This document shows, in pieces, positions 22,063 to 31,709 of a stretch of 33,082 nt of DNA. The stretch comes from an uncultured Bacteroidota bacterium. Its GTDB lineage: Bacteria > Bacteroidota > Bacteroidia > Bacteroidales > CG2-30-32-10. The notes under the pieces were generated by a model that was not told where the DNA came from, did not search any database, and saw only the letters and a list, made by a program, of their open reading frames with translations. Location: contig CAISZK010000085.1 of assembly GCA_903889915.1 (NCBI GenBank), positions 1-33,082 of the forward strand. Reading direction: 5' to 3'. A program made the translations under genes and the position numbers. The number at the start of each line of letters is the position of its first letter. Position 1 is the stretch's first letter.

Positions 22063-22350
22063 TAAAAACAGGTTCCACGATTCAAGAAATAAGAGGATAG
22101 TTGATAATAGAGTAGGCAGCATTTAAAGATTAAAATAGTTTAATAAAAAAGTAGAAAAAAATTGATTCTTGCATTCAGGATCAGGAAAACTAAAAGATGG
22201 AAAACTCCGGAAATTGAGTCTTTGATCAGAGTCTTAAAATCCGGTTCCGGAAATTTATTAGTGATTTGATGATTGTTATTTGAGATTTTAAATTTAATTT
22301 TACACCATAATTCCTGTTCATAACAGTTAATTAGAAAGAGAAAGAATAGT

Positions 22351-25300
22351 ATGACAGACGTGCCACAAGGAATTCGACTTAGTAAGGTAGCTAAGGAATT
22401 TAACATTGGATTGCAAACCATTGTTGATTTTCTTGGTAAGAAAGGTCATCGTACAGAATTAAATCCCAATGCCAAGATCACACCCGCAATGTATGATCTT
22501 TTGGTGAAGGAATTCCAGACTGAAAAAAGCGCCAAGGAAGAATCGCTTAAGATTGGGATGAATTTTGATTCGAAGAAAGAAACTGTATCACTTAAAGATA
22601 CTAAGCCTGCAGCCAAGGAAAGAGAGTTGGATGATGAACCTGAAGAACTGCTGATAAAGGATACCAAATCCTCAGCCATCACCAGGAAAGAAGTATTCAG
22701 GAAAGAAGAACCTGAACTGAAATCTCCTAAAGTGCTTGGGAAAATGGATGTGGCGCCTGTTACCCCAAAAGCTAAAGAACCTAAGGTAAAAGAACCGGAA
22801 GTAAAAGTTGAAAAAACTGGTGCTAAGAAGAGTGATACCGAAGAAAAAACCAAGACTAAAAAAGTTGAGGAAGAAGTAAAAGAAATTAAAGAAGTAAAGG
22901 AATCCAGGGAAGCCAAAGAAATCAAGGAAACCAAAGAAGTTAAAGAAACCAAAGAGACCAAAGAAACCAAAGAAAAGAAAGCAACAAAAAAAGAAGAGGT
23001 TGTTGCTGAAGAAACAATCATAAAACCTGAGCCGGAAGAACCTGTTGTGGAGAAAAAAGAAACTCCTCCGATTGAAAAGAAACATAAAAAACACGAAGAA
23101 AAAGAACCCGAAATTGTTGTTGAAGCGGAGCAGGAATCAAAGATCAAGGTGATTGGAAAGATTGACCTTGATTCAATGAACACCAAGACACGTCCTGACA
23201 AGAAAACCAAGGCTGAAAAGGAAGACGAGAAAAAGAAAAAAATATCACAGAAGAAAAATAAACCTTCCGGTAAAAAAGAAGAACAGCCTGCTATCCGGGA
23301 AGAATTTGATGAAGAATATGAAGATGATATTCAGGAGGAGCTACCTGAAATTACTGAAGAAATAAAAGAAGTACCTGACAATTTTCTGCCTACGGAAAGA
23401 AGAAAACTTGATGGTCCCACCATACTTGGCCGCATGGAACTGCCTGCTGCCAAAGAACTGCATAAAAAACCGGCAGGCTCTTCCTCTGAAGATTCGAAAA
23501 ACAAGAAGAGAAAAAGGAAAAGAATTAAAAAGGATTTCAAAGTTGAAGCTGTTCCTGACCCAACTCCGAAGAAACCCAAAATAATTGAAAAAAGACACCT
23601 CAAAAAGGATCGTCCAAAAAATGAGGTATCGGAAGACGATGTACAGAAACAGATCAAGGAAACCCTTGCGCGGTTAAGTGGTACAGGCAAATCGAAAGCA
23701 TCCAAATACCGCAGGCAGAAACGTGAAACTGCAAGCCAGCAAATGCAGGAGCAATTTGAAAGGGATGCCGAAGATCAAAAAATTATTAAGGTTACCGAAT
23801 TCGTTACTGCAAATGAACTTGGTACCATGATGAATGTTCCGGTTACACAGATCATCGCGACCTGTATGAATCTAGGACTTTTCGTTTCTATCAACCAGCG
23901 TATGGATGCAGAAACACTTAGCATCATTGCTGAAGAATTTGGTTATAAAGTTGAGTTTGTCAGTGTGGATGTGCAGGAAGCCATCAGAGAAGACCAGGAC
24001 GATCCCAAAGACCTGTTGTCACGTGCTCCGATTGTTACCGTAATGGGACATGTGGACCATGGCAAAACATCTCTGCTCGACTATGTGAGAAAAGCCAATG
24101 TGATCGCAGGCGAAGCCGGCGGAATCACACAACATATTGGCGCATACGAAGTGACACTTGAAAACGGAAAGAAAATTACATTCCTCGACACTCCGGGTCA
24201 CGAAGCATTTACTGCTATGAGGGCGCGTGGTGCAAAGATTACGGATATAGTTATCGTGGTTGTGGCTGCCGAAGAGAGCGTGATGCCTCAAACCATTGAA
24301 GCTATCAATCATGCACAGGCAGCAAATGTTCCGCTGATATTTGCCATCAATAAAATTGATAAGCCTAATGCAAATCCCGAAAAAATAAAAGAACAACTTG
24401 CCAACATGAATTTCCTTGTTGAAGACTGGGGCGGAAAATATCAGTCGCAGGAAATATCAGCGAAAAAAGGTGTCAATGTTGAATTGTTGCTTGAAAAAAT
24501 ATTGCTCGAAGCCGAATTGCTCGAACTGAAAGCAAACCCTTCAAAGAATGCTGTGGGAACCGTCATTGAATCATCACTTGATAAAGGCCGCGGATATCTT
24601 GCAACCATCCTTGTTCAGAACGGATCACTGCGAATAGGCGATATGCTTTTAGCAGGCTGTACTTATGGCAGGGTGAAAGCCATGTTCAATGAAAGAAATC
24701 AGCCGGTGAAAGAAGCAGGACCTTCAACTCCTGTACTTATTCTGGGACTTAACGGAGCGCCACAGGCAGGTGATAAGTTTAATGTGATGGACGATGAGCA
24801 TGAAGTGAAGAACATCGCCACAAAGCGTCTGCAGTTGCAACGTGAACAAGGATTGCGTACACAGAAACATATCACTCTCGATGAAATCGGAAGAAGAATT
24901 GCCATTGGCGACTTCAAGGAACTTAACCTGATCATCAAAGGCGACGTGGATGGTTCCATTGAAGCATTGACAGATGCTTTGTTGAAACAATCAACGGTGC
25001 AGGTACAGGTGAATGTAATTCATAAATCTGTTGGACAGATCACAGAATCGGATGTGTTGCTTGCTTCGGCATCCAACGCAATCATCATCGGATTCCAGGT
25101 TCGTCCTTCCATGAGTGCACGTAAACTTGCCGAGCAGGAGCAGATTGATATTCGCCTGTATTCGGTAATCTACAATGCCATCAACGAACTTAAGTCGGCT
25201 ATTGAAGGTATGCTTGCACCTGAGATCGAAGAAAAGATCATTTGTAATCTTGAAATACGCGATGTGTTTAAAATTACCAAGGTTGGCACTGTTGCAGGTT

Positions 25301-25527
25301 GTATGGTGCTCGACGGAAAGATCAGCAGAAGTACAAAAATACGACTCATTCGCGATGGTATCGTGGTTTACACCGGTGAACTTGGCTCACTCAAAAGATT
25401 CAAGGACGACGTGAGAGAAGTTGCCACAGGCTACGAATGCGGACTGAACATTACAAACTTCAACGATATTAAAGTAGGCGACATCATTGAAGGTTATGAT
25501 GAAGTGGAAGTGAAAAGGAAACTGTAA
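22351..25527 (+). CDS. infB: Translation initiation factor IF-2
   Basis: A 1058-residue IF-2, which positions fMet-tRNA on the 30S subunit and drives subunit joining by GTP hydrolysis. The N-terminal domain (about 1-60) has the [20 protein letters not shown] motif. A long charged linker (about 60-480) is built of Lys/Glu repeats such as [13 protein letters not shown] second N-domain (about 485-530) precedes the G domain: G1 GHVDHGKTS at 566-574, [10 protein letters not shown]3 [12 protein letters not shown] and G4 NKIDK. Domains II-IV follow to the C-terminal end ([20 protein letters not shown]). It is separated from nusA by 288 bp with no clear promoter box, so it is probably transcribed with it. 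Confidence 0.98.
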   Translation: MTDVPQGIRLSKVAKEFNIGLQTIVDFLGKKGHRTELNPNAKITPAMYDLLVKEFQTEKSAKEESLKIGMNFDSKKETVSLKDTKPAAKERELDDEPEELLIKDTKSSAITRKEVFRKEEPELKSPKVLGKMDVAPVTPKAKEPKVKEPEVKVEKTGAKKSDTEEKTKTKKVEEEVKEIKEVKESREAKEIKETKEVKETKETKETKEKKATKKEEVVAEETIIKPEPEEPVVEKKETPPIEKKHKKHEEKEPEIVVEAEQESKIKVIGKIDLDSMNTKTRPDKKTKAEKEDEKKKKISQKKNKPSGKKEEQPAIREEFDEEYEDDIQEELPEITEEIKEVPDNFLPTERRKLDGPTILGRMELPAAKELHKKPAGSSSEDSKNKKRKRKRIKKDFKVEAVPDPTPKKPKIIEKRHLKKDRPKNEVSEDDVQKQIKETLARLSGTGKSKASKYRRQKRETASQQMQEQFERDAEDQKIIKVTEFVTANELGTMMNVPVTQIIATCMNLGLFVSINQRMDAETLSIIAEEFGYKVEFVSVDVQEAIREDQDDPKDLLSRAPIVTVMGHVDHGKTSLLDYVRKANVIAGEAGGITQHIGAYEVTLENGKKITFLDTPGHEAFTAMRARGAKITDIVIVVVAAEESVMPQTIEAINHAQAANVPLIFAINKIDKPNANPEKIKEQLANMNFLVEDWGGKYQSQEISAKKGVNVELLLEKILLEAELLELKANPSKNAVGTVIESSLDKGRGYLATILVQNGSLRIGDMLLAGCTYGRVKAMFNERNQPVKEAGPSTPVLILGLNGAPQAGDKFNVMDDEHEVKNIATKRLQLQREQGLRTQKHITLDEIGRRIAIGDFKELNLIIKGDVDGSIEALTDALLKQSTVQVQVNVIHKSVGQITESDVLLASASNAIIIGFQVRPSMSARKLAEQEQIDIRLYSVIYNAINELKSAIEGMLAPEIEEKIICNLEIRDVFKITKVGTVAGCMVLDGKISRSTKIRLIRDGIVVYTGELGSLKRFKDDVREVATGYECGLNITNFNDIKVGDIIEGYDEVEVKRKL

Positions 25528-25544
25528 GTAAGTTTCTTTTTAAG

Positions 25545-25582
25545 AAAAGCAGTGATCAATGATTTGGTTGCTGCTTTTTTTT
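25545..25582 (+). terminator. Intrinsic terminator of rimP-nusA-infB
   Basis: AAAAGCAG (25545-25552) pairs with CTGCTTTT (25571-25578) across an 18-nt loop, followed by more T. It starts 18 nt after the infB stop. Confidence 0.75.
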
Positions 25583-25863
25583 ACGGGTTAATGAAAGTGC
25601 GGGGAATAACTAACATGAATAGTTCCTATACACACGATGCACGATAAAAATTATGAGCATTGAGGACAATATGTTTTACTATGTATCTATTGTGTCTTTG
25701 TGGTAAGGGTAAAGGAAAAAATTACCACATAGGATCACAGGAACATAGACTTCACATAGAAAAAACTATTTACAGAAGAAGGCAATTGTTAAATGGTATA
25801 TAGGAAAAAGTTCAGAAAGAAAATTCCTTATTTACATTTCAGGAAAATTTATTGGTATAAAAA
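25583..25863. other. Gene-free interval with an inverted B repeat
   Basis: About 280 bp after the infB terminator. It contains the family B repeat in inverted orientation at 25679-25767 and otherwise A/T-rich DNA without a clear promoter. Confidence 0.6.
25679..25767. repeat. Interspersed repeat family B, inverted copy
   Basis: Reads as the reverse complement of 865-968 (CTATGTATCTATTGTGTC, then TTACCACATAGGATCA), with several changes. It shows the family inserts in both orientations. Confidence 0.7.
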
Positions 25864-25893
25864 TTGTGGCAAAAAGGGCTAAATCTATTGACC

Positions 25894-26466
25894 TTGAAAT
25901 CGAAAATTCTACTTTATTTCATCATTCTTCTTTTTTCATCCTGTTCTATTCTGGAAAAAACAGAATTTCAGAAACGCAGATACCGCCCTGGTTATAACAT
26001 TTCTTTCGCTTCAGGAAATAATGTTCACAAGCTGATTCCGAAAAGTAAACCCGGAGAGGATAAAGAAGAAACAGCACAGGCAAGTGACACTGTAGCCCGG
26101 TTTACAAACACCCATGATACTGTTGCAGTGCGTCCGCATGAAGAAGCAACATTCATCGGCACTATCAGATCAAAAGCGCCTGTCGTTTCAAAAGTGAAAA
26201 CCATTGCAGACGGGATCAACAAAGCATTGCCAACACCTGCGATCTTCAAAGCAAAGAGTTCCGTTTGCAGTGCACAAAAAACAAGCGGCAGCAAGTATTA
26301 TGGAAATGGATGTGGTAATATTCTTGTGGATATTGCAGTCTTTATTGTTGCGTTATTGATAATATTGATTTTTCCGGGCATTGATCCGCAGGTGGCGGAG
26401 TTGATCGCCATAGCTGTGCTTATTGTTGCCGGCATAGTTGTTTTGATAATTTTGGGACATCGCTGA
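25894..26466 (+). CDS. Putative lipoprotein with two C-terminal membrane helices
   Basis: About 190 residues. The N-terminus KSKILLYFIILLFSSC reads as a lipoprotein signal with Cys at position 17 as the lipidation site. A polar, basic region follows, including QKRRYRPGYNISF, a pattern I have seen in Bacteroidota proteins of unknown function. The last 50 residues hold two strongly hydrophobic helices (NILVDIAVFIVALLIILIF and AELIAIAVLIVAGIVVLII). No ATG is present: the start is probably TTG at 25894, with an alternative TTG at 25864. It is convergent with the T9SS gene at 26553. Function unknown; confidence is high that it is a gene, lower for the start. Confidence 0.7.
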   Translation: MKSKILLYFIILLFSSCSILEKTEFQKRRYRPGYNISFASGNNVHKLIPKSKPGEDKEETAQASDTVARFTNTHDTVAVRPHEEATFIGTIRSKAPVVSKVKTIADGINKALPTPAIFKAKSSVCSAQKTSGSKYYGNGCGNILVDIAVFIVALLIILIFPGIDPQVAELIAIAVLIVAGIVVLIILGHR

Positions 26467-26491
26467 TCCGGCAGATGTTCCCATGCATGGT

Positions 26492-26527
26492 TAAAAGCAA
26501 TGCAGCCGAAAAGTGCAGCAGCTTTTA
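26492..26527. terminator. Bidirectional terminator between convergent genes
   Basis: TAAAAGC (26492-26498) pairs with GCTTTTA (26521-26527), with an inner TGCA/TGCA pair. T-rich on one side and A-rich on the other, between convergent stop codons at 26466 and 26553. Confidence 0.6.
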
Positions 26528-26552
26528 TTTTGAGAAGTGTTTTTAAGAAAAA

Positions 26553-28979
26553 TTATTCTTTAATAAACTTCCTCACTCCAATTCCCATTTCCGTTTTCAC
26601 TTCTACAATATAAACTCCATTTGAAAATTCTGAAGCATCTACATTTGTTATAGTACCAATTATTCTGAGAGTTTTTATAAGTTGGCCCTCGATGTTTGAA
26701 ATTTCTATTGTGGCTGGTTGCGAAGTTTCAATTGTGAAATTATCGGAGACAGGATTTGGATAAATTATGAAATTCACATCGCCATCCGGATTATCCACAT
26801 CATTTGGTGATCTGTAATATGCGTAATCTTTTACAATAATATAAGAGCCACTTTCGTTTAAACGTATCCATCCGTAAATTGAAACATTTGATGCATTAAC
26901 TTTTAATCCGACATATTTATTAATAATCCCGTTCCAAATGCCTGAACTTGTATTTGTAAAAGGAGGAACATTGTAATACAAAAACTGACGGAAAACACAT
27001 AAGTTAGAATTCCAGAAAAGATCTTTATTGATCATATCGTTTAGTCTTAAAGTGTCAGGATTAATACTTCCCTCCTGCACAGCACAAAATGCATTATTTG
27101 TCAGAGGTGTAATATAAGCATAGCCGGTTCCAAAGCCCGGACTTGAGCTGCTTTCGGTATGAATATTGAAATCCTTTATGCCATCATTATTCAAATCAAA
27201 AGTGAAATTTTCATTCGAATTATGAAAATATTCACCCAATGAAGAATCAGGTACAATATCCACATAATGCACACCGGCGCCAGTATTTTTGCCTGCTTTA
27301 AAATAGTCAGGCTGTGCCAGGCTGATAATATTTGAAGCCAGGGAAAGAGCATTTTTATCAGTGTGAATATTGTCAGCCATTGTAAGCACATAAAAACGAT
27401 AGGGAGTATTTTGTACAATCGGGTCTCCATCTTTATCCTTTGCAGAAACGGGCAGGAACATATTAATATTTGTTCCGGAGCAGTTCACCGGAATATAATT
27501 GCCCGTCTGAACAAGATTGGCGGTGTCTATATTAAATGAATCACATTCTGCCAGTTTTACTCCAATTAACCGGTATCCTGCAATTGTTGATTCATTGTGA
27601 ATGGAGTCGAATAATATTTGCATATCAGAAGGGCTTCCTGAGTCAGTGAAATCAATGGCCTGAAGCCCTAAAATCGGCACTGTTGGTGAGGACATCAAAA
27701 AAGCAGATGAAGGCGCTGACAAAGCATCAACATTCGCATGTACACCATCGGCAACACTCAAAACAAAAATTTTGTAGCTATAAGCATGTGAAATAATACC
27801 CGATGAATAATCATGCAACGTGTCAGAGCTAAAGTTTATTAAAATATTAGTTCCCGCAGGAGGTATGGAATAATAAGCTGCAGTTGGCAATGAAGAAGCG
27901 GAGTCTTTATTAAATGAACCGGCTGATGTAGATTTTACAAATATTATCCTGTAAGCTGAAATGGTTGATTCGTCCTGTATCTTATTAAAAGAAACTTTTA
28001 CACGATAAATGTTATTGCCCTGAAACGACATTGAATCCTTCAAATTCGTCACAGCCGTTGCAGGTGAAGTCAACACAATTGAATCGGAAGGTAATGACAG
28101 GTAATTTTGTGTTGAAATTATTCCATCGGCAATTGAGAGCACAAAAACTTTATAAGCTATAAACTCTGCAACCGGAGCGCCGTTTCTGTCATTGGCATTT
28201 GATGGCAGTGTATCTGCAATATTCTGCCCATTTGGAATAACACTGGTATAATTTCCGGGAGCCACATTCCGGGCTGAATCCAAAGTGAAACCGGCAGCAT
28301 CGGAAGCCTTCACAACAATTACGCGGTACTCGCCTACTTTTGATTCATCAATGGCCCTGTCAAAACTAACTTTCAAATCGCTTCCGTTTTTGTTATTCCC
28401 GACATCACTTGCTATTACATTTTCAGCAACCGACGGAATGCCGCTTCCTGCTATGATTGGCTGGTTTGAAATGGTATCGTAAGCCATATCTTTGACGGTA
28501 ATCATCATGCCATAATCACATGCAACATCCATCCTCACCCAGGCATATAAAGTGTCCTGCCCTGATATCAACCGCACCCCAATAAATTTATTATTTACAC
28601 TACACCATAATCCCGAAGAACCACCAAATGATTCACCTAATTGTTCCCCTGCTGTTGACCAAATGCAAGACGGACCTATAGTATCATGCACATTTAATGT
28701 GTCAACATAATTTGTAGAAGACACAATTGCACTATTATTTACCGGTAATACGTGAGCTGTAAAATCACCATAATAATTATAAATAACGAATTGCAGATCG
28801 GGGACAGCATCATTATTTATGTCAAAGTTGTAGGTAACAGTTGTGTTGGACGAATAATGGTAAATGATATCGGGGTTAATATCCGAATATACCACCTGTG
28901 CTGATACACCGAAACCTTTAATCAGAATTATTGTAATGAACAAAAACTTCCAAACTTTCCGGATACTCATAATCTTCAA
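26553..28979 (-). CDS. Modular T9SS cargo protein with three tandem internal repeats
   Basis: An 808-residue secreted protein. A signal peptide (to about 28) precedes an N-module (30-175), three tandem repeats of about 123 residues (183-305, 308-432, 433-557), a C-module (570-722) and a type A sorting domain (735-808: IIYPNPVSDNFTIE, then GVYIVEVKTEMG and a final KFIKE). The N- and C-modules are homologous: each has a calcium-loop-like motif (FDINNDAVPD at 52-61, FDLNNDGIKD at 594-603), a THVLPV/AYITPL strand and a GVRL...YAWVRM / GLKV...YGWIRL segment. The repeats share DES, an aYRxIxVK strand, VLSxADG and LSxPS. Likely a surface or matrix protein; no enzyme motif is seen. Confidence 0.87.
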   Translation of the reverse strand: MKIMSIRKVWKFLFITIILIKGFGVSAQVVYSDINPDIIYHYSSNTTVTYNFDINNDAVPDLQFVIYNYYGDFTAHVLPVNNSAIVSSTNYVDTLNVHDTIGPSCIWSTAGEQLGESFGGSSGLWCSVNNKFIGVRLISGQDTLYAWVRMDVACDYGMMITVKDMAYDTISNQPIIAGSGIPSVAENVIASDVGNNKNGSDLKVSFDRAIDESKVGEYRVIVVKASDAAGFTLDSARNVAPGNYTSVIPNGQNIADTLPSNANDRNGAPVAEFIAYKVFVLSIADGIISTQNYLSLPSDSIVLTSPATAVTNLKDSMSFQGNNIYRVKVSFNKIQDESTISAYRIIFVKSTSAGSFNKDSASSLPTAAYYSIPPAGTNILINFSSDTLHDYSSGIISHAYSYKIFVLSVADGVHANVDALSAPSSAFLMSSPTVPILGLQAIDFTDSGSPSDMQILFDSIHNESTIAGYRLIGVKLAECDSFNIDTANLVQTGNYIPVNCSGTNINMFLPVSAKDKDGDPIVQNTPYRFYVLTMADNIHTDKNALSLASNIISLAQPDYFKAGKNTGAGVHYVDIVPDSSLGEYFHNSNENFTFDLNNDGIKDFNIHTESSSSPGFGTGYAYITPLTNNAFCAVQEGSINPDTLRLNDMINKDLFWNSNLCVFRQFLYYNVPPFTNTSSGIWNGIINKYVGLKVNASNVSIYGWIRLNESGSYIIVKDYAYYRSPNDVDNPDGDVNFIIYPNPVSDNFTIETSQPATIEISNIEGQLIKTLRIIGTITNVDASEFSNGVYIVEVKTEMGIGVRKFIKE

Positions 28980-29054
28980 ATTTTAAATCTCACAAAAAGA
29001 AATTAACCCAATAGGCTTTACCACTTAATTAATGAAAGCTGAACATCAATTTTA

Positions 29055-30029
29055 CTATTCTTTAATAAATTTCTTCACAGCTATTCCTTTTTCGGTTCTC
29101 ACCTCCACCAAATACACTCCATCAGGCCATGCAGAAACATTTACCACGTAGGATGAATATCCAACGTGGTAAACATTTGTTTTGCTGCCGCTGGTTGCAA
29201 GGGTTTTTATTAGTTGACCTTGGATGGTGGAGATTTTTATAGTAGAGGGGGAAGGGGTTTCAATTGTTATTTGACCAATAGCAGGATCAGGAAATAAGTT
29301 AAAATTATCAGATTGATAATTAAATCCCGGTATTCCGGTTGACCCATTTATAAGTGTATCGCAAGGTGCATTCGGAAAATGTGTTTGCCAATAACAACCA
29401 ATATAAGAAATATTACTATCCTCATAACATCGAAACCAGTCCAAAAGAAATTGATCCTCTACAATACAAACAGGATTGAAATAAAAGTTCATATTGCTGG
29501 CAGCACATAAGGGATCATAACCGATCCTCTCAATCACAGGATAAGTAATTTTTTCATTATTTCCTCCAAAATTGGGACTATAATAATAAGTACAGCTGAC
29601 ATACTGAATTCTTAAATTAAAACTGCTAATATTGATGTTCTTAATGGAGTCAACTATTAACGGGGAAACAGAATCACAGGCAGAGTTACTTGTATTAATA
29701 GCTAAAGTATCGCCAACGTTTAATGTGAAGTCATACATTAATCTGAAAGTATCGTTATTGTAATAATATACCTTAGAATTTTCCTCCCTTGCAATAAGAG
29801 AACTAACAGAAACAGTATCGCCATTATAACTTATGATTTCTCTTTTTATGATCTTTGAAAGTTTTGTACTAACTATGGTATCTTTTACAACGGTATGTTT
29901 AATGTAGCCGTGAGCGGGAAATGGAAGTTCTTCCTGATAATTATAGTACCATGTAGCCCCGATTGGAAACCAGCTTTGAGATTTGGCAATCATTGGTATT
30001 AATAGAATAACGAGTAAAACTTTTTTCAT
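29055..30029 (-). CDS. T9SS cargo protein with palindrome-bearing sorting domain
   Basis: A 324-residue secreted protein. The signal peptide is MKKVLLVILLIPMIAKSQS. The body (20-235) is beta-rich with several Cys and many Tyr/Asn; I recognise no enzyme family. The type A sorting domain begins with NLFPDPAIGQITIE (Asp replaces the usual Asn of the NP motif) and ends VEVRTEKGIAVKKFIKE. It carries a 10-residue insert, HVGYSSYVVN, encoded by a palindrome (29141-29172), also found in the gene at 31710 but absent from the otherwise very similar domain at 30135. No consensus promoter box is visible; it lies 105 bp after its neighbour and its terminator. Confidence 0.88.
   Translation of the reverse strand: MKKVLLVILLIPMIAKSQSWFPIGATWYYNYQEELPFPAHGYIKHTVVKDTIVSTKLSKIIKREIISYNGDTVSVSSLIAREENSKVYYYNNDTFRLMYDFTLNVGDTLAINTSNSACDSVSPLIVDSIKNINISSFNLRIQYVSCTYYYSPNFGGNNEKITYPVIERIGYDPLCAASNMNFYFNPVCIVEDQFLLDWFRCYEDSNISYIGCYWQTHFPNAPCDTLINGSTGIPGFNYQSDNFNLFPDPAIGQITIETPSPSTIKISTIQGQLIKTLATSGSKTNVYHVGYSSYVVNVSAWPDGVYLVEVRTEKGIAVKKFIKE
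29141..29172. repeat. Palindromic in-frame insertion, copy 1
   Basis: TTACCACGTAGGAT and ATCCAACGTGGTAA are complementary at 13 of 14 positions with a GAAT loop. Aligning with the paralogous domain at 30135 shows a 30-bp (10-codon) insertion here. The core is identical to 31798-31825. Confidence 0.8.
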
Positions 30030-30084
30030 AATTCAAATTTTTAAAATTGCTCAAAATTCATTGTTCAATCCTGTTTTTTCCGGT

Positions 30085-30122
30085 AAAAAGGTTTCTCCTT
30101 TAAAAAGAAAGAAGAAACCTTT
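30085..30122 (-). terminator. Intrinsic terminator of the Asp-box cargo gene
   Basis: On the minus strand AAAGGTTTCT (30122-30113) pairs with AGAAACCTTT (30096-30087), followed by TTTTTACC. It begins 12 nt after the stop at 30135. Confidence 0.7.
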
Positions 30123-30134
30123 CGCTGCGAATTT

Positions 30135-31595
30135 TTATTCTTTAATAAACTTCTTCACGGCTACTCCCTTTTCCGTTCTCACCTCCACCAAATACACTCC
30201 ACAGGGCAATGAAGAGACATCCACATTTATTTTACTGCCGCTGGTTGCAAGGGTTTTTATTAGTTGACCCTGGATGGAGGAGATTTTTATTGTGGATTGA
30301 GGAGGGGTTTCTATTGTGAGATAGTTGATGACGGGGTTTGGATAAGTTTTTATTTGATTTAATAATTCATTTTCGTTTATTCCGGTTGTACCCTGTGGAA
30401 TTACATCTATTGTCAACATTGAATTTGTTGATTTTTGCAAATAGGTTGAATCGCAATAAGTACTTGTACACCCAATGGAATCAGTAATTGTTAGGCAAAT
30501 GTTATAATATCCGGCAGTACTGTAAGTATGGCTGGGATAAGCAACATTATCGGTTGTTCCATCACCCCAGCTCCATGTATAGGTTAATGGGGGTGTGCCA
30601 AATGCATTATTTGTTACAAAATAATGATGAGGAGTAGTTGTGTCAGCTTCCAAAGTAAACAATGCTGAACAATTCGACATTAAAATATCCGTTAGGGAAC
30701 GTTTCCAAACACCTGCATTAAGCGTTCCTGCATAGAGATAATTTCCACTAATAGCTAAAGCATAAACAGCAGTTGAAGCAGGCAATCCTGTATTAACTGC
30801 AACCCAGTTTGCGCCATTATCCATTGATAAGAAAACACCTCCTCCATTGGAACCTGCAAAAATATTTGAACCGCTTACGATAAAGGAACGAATATCATAA
30901 TTAGTTAAGCCGTGACTAACCGGTGTCCAAATTGTATCATTGTTTGATAATCGAAAAATACCTCCGGTAGTTCCAGCAAAAATATTTGTGTCCTTCACGG
31001 CTAAAGCCTGTATCCAGCTATTTTGCAAACCAGAATTTATTACCGTCCAACTTGTAGCACTATCAATTGATTTATACATACCACCACCAGTACAGAATAA
31101 ATAATCAATACCTGCATAAAGATTAGTTCCGCATGCAGCTAATACTCCCGGATAATTTGGAGGAACATTATTATTCATTTGAGTCCAAGTAATACCGCTA
31201 TCTGATGATATGGACATTCTATAGCAACCTGTAAAAATATTTGATCCAATCACTGCAAATGAAGTACCAGAAGTATATAAAACAGAAGTCCAACTTATGC
31301 CATTATCTGTTGAGTAAGCAGTATATCCTTGACCTCCGGCAAGAATATTTGATCCATAAGTTAATAATGAAGTAGTATTACTGACAATTGGTTCAGTATT
31401 CAGAGATATCCAGCTTGACCCATTATCTGAAGTTGCAAATATTCCATTTTCATCAGTTCCTGCAAAAATTTCAGAACCTTTTACAGCTAAACAATTTATT
31501 TGTCCGCCATAAGGACCATTAGTTTGAATCCACTGTGCATTTACGCTCAAGCCAAAAATGGCGAGCATGGTAGCAAGGAGTATTGTTTTTTTCAT
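30135..31595 (-). CDS. T9SS cargo protein: Asp-box beta-propeller plus PKD domain
   Basis: A 486-residue secreted protein with signal peptide MKKTILLATMLAIFGLSVNAQ. Residues about 25-310 hold repeated blades with Asp-box-like SxDxGxxW motifs (SDNGSSW, STDNGISW, SSDSGITW, SIDSATSW, SMDNGANW), each followed by an IFAGT-type strand. This gives roughly seven blades of a sialidase/BNR/YCF48-like propeller without sialidase catalytic residues. A PKD domain follows (about 315-390, YTWSWGDGTTDN, with HTYSTAGYYNICLTITD). The type A sorting domain (TYPNPVINYLTIE ... KKFIKE) lacks the palindromic insert of its neighbours. Probably a surface-displayed binding protein; the ligand is unknown. An intrinsic terminator follows. 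Confidence 0.9.
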   Translation of the reverse strand: MKKTILLATMLAIFGLSVNAQWIQTNGPYGGQINCLAVKGSEIFAGTDENGIFATSDNGSSWISLNTEPIVSNTTSLLTYGSNILAGGQGYTAYSTDNGISWTSVLYTSGTSFAVIGSNIFTGCYRMSISSDSGITWTQMNNNVPPNYPGVLAACGTNLYAGIDYLFCTGGGMYKSIDSATSWTVINSGLQNSWIQALAVKDTNIFAGTTGGIFRLSNNDTIWTPVSHGLTNYDIRSFIVSGSNIFAGSNGGGVFLSMDNGANWVAVNTGLPASTAVYALAISGNYLYAGTLNAGVWKRSLTDILMSNCSALFTLEADTTTPHHYFVTNNAFGTPPLTYTWSWGDGTTDNVAYPSHTYSTAGYYNICLTITDSIGCTSTYCDSTYLQKSTNSMLTIDVIPQGTTGINENELLNQIKTYPNPVINYLTIETPPQSTIKISSIQGQLIKTLATSGSKINVDVSSLPCGVYLVEVRTEKGVAVKKFIKE

Positions 31596-31624
31596 GAATT
31601 TAATTTTTAAAATTCTTCAATGTT

Positions 31625-31669
31625 CAATATTGCAGCCTACCAATTGATGATTGCAGGCTGCTCAATATT
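31625..31669. other. Extended inverted repeat between T9SS genes
   Basis: CAATATTGCAGCCT (31625-31638) and AGGCTGctCAATATT (31655-31669) pair with a 2-nt bulge and a 16-nt loop. No clean T-run follows on either strand. It may be a weak terminator or processing site; TTTCTATCAT words repeat just beyond it. Confidence 0.45.
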
Positions 31670-31709
31670 TTCTATCATCTTTTTTCTATCATCAATTTTC
31701 TATCTTTTT

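Noticed and set aside
22446-23210. Long Ser/Phe-rich ORFs antisense to infB
   Set aside because: They mirror the Lys/Glu repeat linker of IF-2 and have no promoter, start context or family pattern.
30135-31595. Sialidase
   Set aside because: Asp-box blades are present, but the catalytic Arg triad and FRIP motif are not seen; a PKD domain and sorting domain follow instead.
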